From an uncultured Mollicutes bacterium (lineage in GTDB: Bacteria > Bacillota_I > Bacilli_A > RFN20 > CAG-826): a stretch of DNA of 64,000 nt. Location: assembly GCA_900540395.1 (NCBI GenBank), contig UQFQ01000001.1, positions 1 through 64,000 of the forward strand, given 5' to 3'. Numbering within the stretch: position 1 is the stretch's first letter; each line of letters begins with the position of its first letter. Of this stretch, positions 61,792 to 64,000 are shown piece after piece. The translations under genes and the position numbers were made by a program. The notes under the pieces were generated by a model that was not told the origin of the DNA, did no database searches, and saw only the letters and a list, made by a program, of their open reading frames with translations.

Positions 61792-62412
61792 ATGAAAGTT
61801 TTATTAATCAACGGAAGTCCTAACCAAAAAGGATGCACAAATAGAGCACTAGAAGAAGTTAAAACAACGTTAAATAAAGAAGGAGTTGAGACAGAACTTG
61901 TTTGGATTGGCAATCAACCAATCGCTGGTTGTATTGCTTGTAGAACTTGCAAGAAAACCAATAGATGTGTTTTTAATAATGATTTAGTTAATAAATTAAT
62001 AGAAAGACTTGATGAATTTGATGGAATTATTGTTGGCTCTCCCGTTTATTATAGCGGCCCAAGTGGACAAATTTGTGCTTTTTTAGATCGTCTTTTCTTT
62101 GCTGGCGGCGATTTTTCTGGCAAAGTTGGAGCAGCCGTTGTTTCTTGCAGAAGAGGTGGAGCTACAGCATCGTTTGATCGTTTAAACAAATATTTTACAA
62201 TTTCAAATATGGTTCAAGCCTCATCTCAATATCGGAACATGGTTCATGGAAATACCCCTGAAGAAGTCAAACAAGATTTAGAAGGCTTACAAACAATGCG
62301 TACGCTTGGTCAAAACGTTGCTTGGCTTTTAAAATGCATCGAAGCAGGAAAAGAAAAAGGCATTGAAAAGCCTAAGTATGAGGCTTTTACAAAAACAAAT
62401 TTTATAAGGTAA
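61792..62412 (+). CDS. Flavodoxin-family NAD(P)H-dependent FMN reductase
   Basis: This 206-residue protein has the FMN phosphate loop NGSPNQKGCTNRAL (about 6-19), GCIACRTCKKTNRC (two CxxC-like Cys groups, 44-57) and IIVGSPVYYSGPSGQICAFLDR (about 81-102). The Cys-rich stretch is typical of iron-sulfur flavoprotein-like or quinone-reductase-like members. It likely transfers electrons to quinones, nitro compounds or disulfides. Two small membrane-protein genes follow in the same operon. Confidence 0.88.
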   Translation: MKVLLINGSPNQKGCTNRALEEVKTTLNKEGVETELVWIGNQPIAGCIACRTCKKTNRCVFNNDLVNKLIERLDEFDGIIVGSPVYYSGPSGQICAFLDRLFFAGGDFSGKVGAAVVSCRRGGATASFDRLNKYFTISNMVQASSQYRNMVHGNTPEEVKQDLEGLQTMRTLGQNVAWLLKCIEAGKEKGIEKPKYEAFTKTNFIR

Positions 62413-62417
62413 CACAA

Positions 62418-62909
62418 ATGAAGAACACAGCTAAGATTTTTATTTATATAGGCGTTGCATTAAGAATTTTATTTTTTGCAATTATCGAATCATTTTTATT
62501 AATTGGTTTACTTAATGTCTCTTATTATAGCGAATATGTAATTTTTGAAATTACTGTTTTTGCTGTTATGATGCTACTTGCTTTAATAATTCCAATCGCT
62601 TCTTTATTAGTTGCTCATTTTACTTTAAAATCACTTAAAGTTGCTACTAAGAAGGACGATATTATTGGAATCAGTGTAGTTTGCTTAATCTTCTCTAGTA
62701 TTATTGGTGGTATAGTTTTATTATCATCTGATGATAAGGATTTTGTAGCAAGTACTAATGCTAAGACAAGCAAGAGTCAAGAAGATAGTGAACTTACTCC
62801 ATTAGAGAAAAATCTTAAAAGAATAAGAAATATGAAAGAAAGTGGAGCTATTAGCCAAGAAGAATACGATCAATTAAGAAAGAAAATATTAGAAAACGAA
62901 TACAAGTAA
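62418..62909 (+). CDS. Membrane protein with C-terminal SHOCT domain
   Basis: This 163-residue protein has hydrophobic helices at about 8-35, 42-72 and 84-108 and a C-terminal SHOCT motif (LKRIRNMKESGAISQEEYDQLRKKIL, split here as LKRIRNMKESG and AISQEEYDQLRKKIL). SHOCT is a short oligomerisation or processing motif of unclear role. It starts 5 nt after the reductase and overlaps the next ATG by 1 nt. Confidence 0.8.
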   Translation: MKNTAKIFIYIGVALRILFFAIIESFLLIGLLNVSYYSEYVIFEITVFAVMMLLALIIPIASLLVAHFTLKSLKVATKKDDIIGISVVCLIFSSIIGGIVLLSSDDKDFVASTNAKTSKSQEDSELTPLEKNLKRIRNMKESGAISQEEYDQLRKKILENEYK

Positions 62910-63223
62910 TGAAAAAGAAAAAACTAAGTTATAAATTTTATTATGTTTTAGGGATTATTCTTACCTTTATTTTTCTATTTCTTTTTGCTTTATTTGTTAC
63001 TTTACCTTTAGCCATTAAAGATTTTCCAGAGTATTTAGGGCGGGTCGCAATTGTTATTTGTATGGTTTCTTTTGTCGGAATTATATTTGGAGTTTATCTT
63101 GTTAAAAAAGCTAATTTTATTAAAATTAATCAAAAGCAAAACAAAGAAGCCGAGGAAGTGAAAGAGAGAATTAAAGAAAGCTATATCAAACATCATCGAT
63201 ACGACGAAAACGATGATAATTAA
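62909..63223 (+). CDS. Small two-helix membrane protein
   Basis: This 104-residue protein starts at the TAATG junction with the SHOCT gene. Hydrophobic helices lie at about 11-35 and 45-66, then a charged, coiled-coil-like tail (NKEAEEVKERIKES) to the end. I do not recognise a family. Coupled translation suggests a shared role with the upstream membrane protein. Confidence 0.7.
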   Translation: MKKKKLSYKFYYVLGIILTFIFLFLFALFVTLPLAIKDFPEYLGRVAIVICMVSFVGIIFGVYLVKKANFIKINQKQNKEAEEVKERIKESYIKHHRYDENDDN

Positions 63224-63232
63224 GAAAAAACC

Positions 63233-63264
63233 TTGCAAATCTCACCTATTTTATTTGATAAAAT
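63233..63264 (+). promoter_or_regulatory. Promoter of tRNA-Arg
   Basis: TTGCAA (63233-63238) inside CCTTGCAAATCT and TAAAAT (63259-63264) lie about 20 bp apart; the mature tRNA begins 7 nt after the -10. Confidence 0.5.
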
Positions 63265-63270
63265 ATATTT

Positions 63271-63344
63271 AGGAGCTTAAGTTAATGGTAAACTGCCAAT
63301 CTCCGAAGTTGGTTATAGCAGTTCGATTCTGCTAGCTCCTGCCA
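63271..63344 (+). tRNA. tRNA-Arg(CCG)
   Basis: The acceptor AGGAGCT pairs with AGCTCCT. The D arm AGTT...AACT is present. The anticodon loop CTCCGAA between CCAAT and GTTGG gives anticodon CCG. The T arm is AGCAG-TTCGATT-CTGCT. Discriminator G and encoded CCA follow. A dedicated CGG reader in an AT-rich genome is notable but normal. Confidence 0.93.
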
Positions 63345-63518
63345 AATTAATCTAGAATGTTTTACTTTTAAACATCAAATATATACAAACCTAAATTTCT
63401 GATTCATTTTTGAGTATTCTTTCTCAATAATTTTCGATTTTAAATAATAATTTCTTAACTTTAGGTAAAATAATGTACATTAATTTAACTTTGTAATATT
63501 GAAAGTTAAATTATTTCA

Positions 63519-63547
63519 TTGTTTTTAACAATTCTTGATTTTATAAT
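63519..63547 (+). promoter_or_regulatory. Promoter of the dehydrogenase gene
   Basis: TTGTTT (63519-63524), 17 bp, perfect TATAAT (63542-63547), then GAAAGGA before the ATG at 63580. Confidence 0.7.
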
Positions 63548-63579
63548 CTAATTACAGGTTATTATGAAAGGATTTTAAA

Positions 63580-64000
63580 ATGGAAATTAAAAATGTTGTT
63601 GTAATAGGCGGTGGTGTTTTGGGAAGTCAAATTGCTTTTCAAAGTGCTTATTGTGGTTACGATGTCACTATTTGGTTAAGAAGTGAAGGAAGTATCGGTA
63701 GATGCCAACCAAAGCTCGATAATCTTAAAAAAGTTTATGAAGAAACAATTGAAAAAATGGATACACCAGAAGGAAAAACAAAAGGTGTTTGGGCCGTTGG
63801 AATTGCTGATCTAGAAACATTTAACAAAAAGGAATGTTTAGAAAAAGTCGAAAAAGCTTATTCTAGCATTAAGTTAACAACTTCTTTAAAAGATGCGTTA
63901 AAAGATGCGGATTTAGTTATTGAATCAATGGCTGAAAACGTTGAAGAGAAAATTGAATTTTATAAAAAAGCCGCACCTTTAATGCCAGAAAAAACAATCT
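63580..64000 (+). CDS. 3-hydroxyacyl-CoA dehydrogenase (NAD-binding part), cut by window end
   Basis: The open frame from ATG 63580 runs off the window (140 codons seen). The N-terminus is a Rossmann fold of the 3HCDH_N family with VVVIGGGVLGSQIAFQSAYCGYDV, followed by a long helix with KLDNLKKVYEE and later TTSLKDALKDADLVIESMAENVEEKIEFYKKAAPLMP. The family oxidises L-3-hydroxyacyl-CoA (as in butyrate or fatty acid metabolism), but related enzymes act on carnitine or other hydroxy acids. A further roughly 150-170 residues with the C-terminal 3HCDH domain should lie beyond base 64000. Confidence 0.88.
   Translation, partial: MEIKNVVVIGGGVLGSQIAFQSAYCGYDVTIWLRSEGSIGRCQPKLDNLKKVYEETIEKMDTPEGKTKGVWAVGIADLETFNKKECLEKVEKAYSSIKLTTSLKDALKDADLVIESMAENVEEKIEFYKKAAPLMPEKTI

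Overview
The window is strongly AT-rich and carries closely packed, mostly co-directional genes with AAGGAGG-type ribosome sites. It encodes many Sec/lipobox lipoproteins, a cell-envelope subtilase, two oligopeptide ABC importers and a lysine-riboswitch importer, but no outer-membrane or biosynthetic genes. This fits a low-GC, host-associated, peptide-scavenging member of the Bacilli, in or near the Mollicutes-related uncultured gut lineages. That placement is inference from style and families only. Trp is written TGG in all intact genes, and only one of about 38 intact reading frames ends in TGA.

Layout. 1-12,200 is an accessory, partly decayed region. It holds three loci of AAA ATPases of the AAA_14/DUF4143 type (two degenerate, one split by an IS607-type element with TnpA and TnpB), a two-part lipoprotein gene joined only by a -1 frameshift at a T TTT TTA heptamer, another lipoprotein, and a tandem pair of membrane proteins of which the first is a pseudogene. 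12,200-21,900 is an export block: two Ig-like lipoproteins and a 1461-residue S8 protease, then a DUF3899-type membrane protein. 22,000-43,050 holds two paralogous Opp/Dpp loci, each preceded by a DUF3899-type gene. In the first, OppD and OppF are one 1300-residue fusion; in the second they are separate, overlapping genes. Both OppC proteins carry a roughly 400-residue insertion after TM1, and the ATPases carry long charged insertions.

43,186-50,007 (minus strand) is a four-gene lipoprotein operon (InlB-B-like repeats, two related unknown lipoproteins, a BspA-like leucine-rich-repeat protein). 50,250-53,710 has a VOC-family gene with a nonsense codon and a lysine riboswitch followed by an SBP-permease fusion and its ATPase. 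53,790-57,100 has an orphan micro-ORF transcript, a sirtuin, tRNA-Leu(CAG), and a HipB/HipA-like operon with a second small kinase-like protein. 57,190-64,000 has an AlbA_2-type gene remnant, a GT2 glycosyltransferase, an ABC-2 exporter, a GrpB-family protein, a flavodoxin-fold reductase, two small membrane proteins, tRNA-Arg(CCG), and the start of a 3-hydroxyacyl-CoA dehydrogenase cut by the window end.

How the genes could work together (inference): the surface protease and lipoproteins cut or bind proteins outside the cell, the two Opp systems import the peptides, and the riboswitch-controlled importer takes up lysine. Three lipoprotein/SBP promoters share an 11-bp-period ATTAAGA direct repeat that looks like an OmpR/PhoP-family binding site. 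Four unlinked genes start exactly 6 nt after a TATAAT-like box, which points to leaderless mRNAs.
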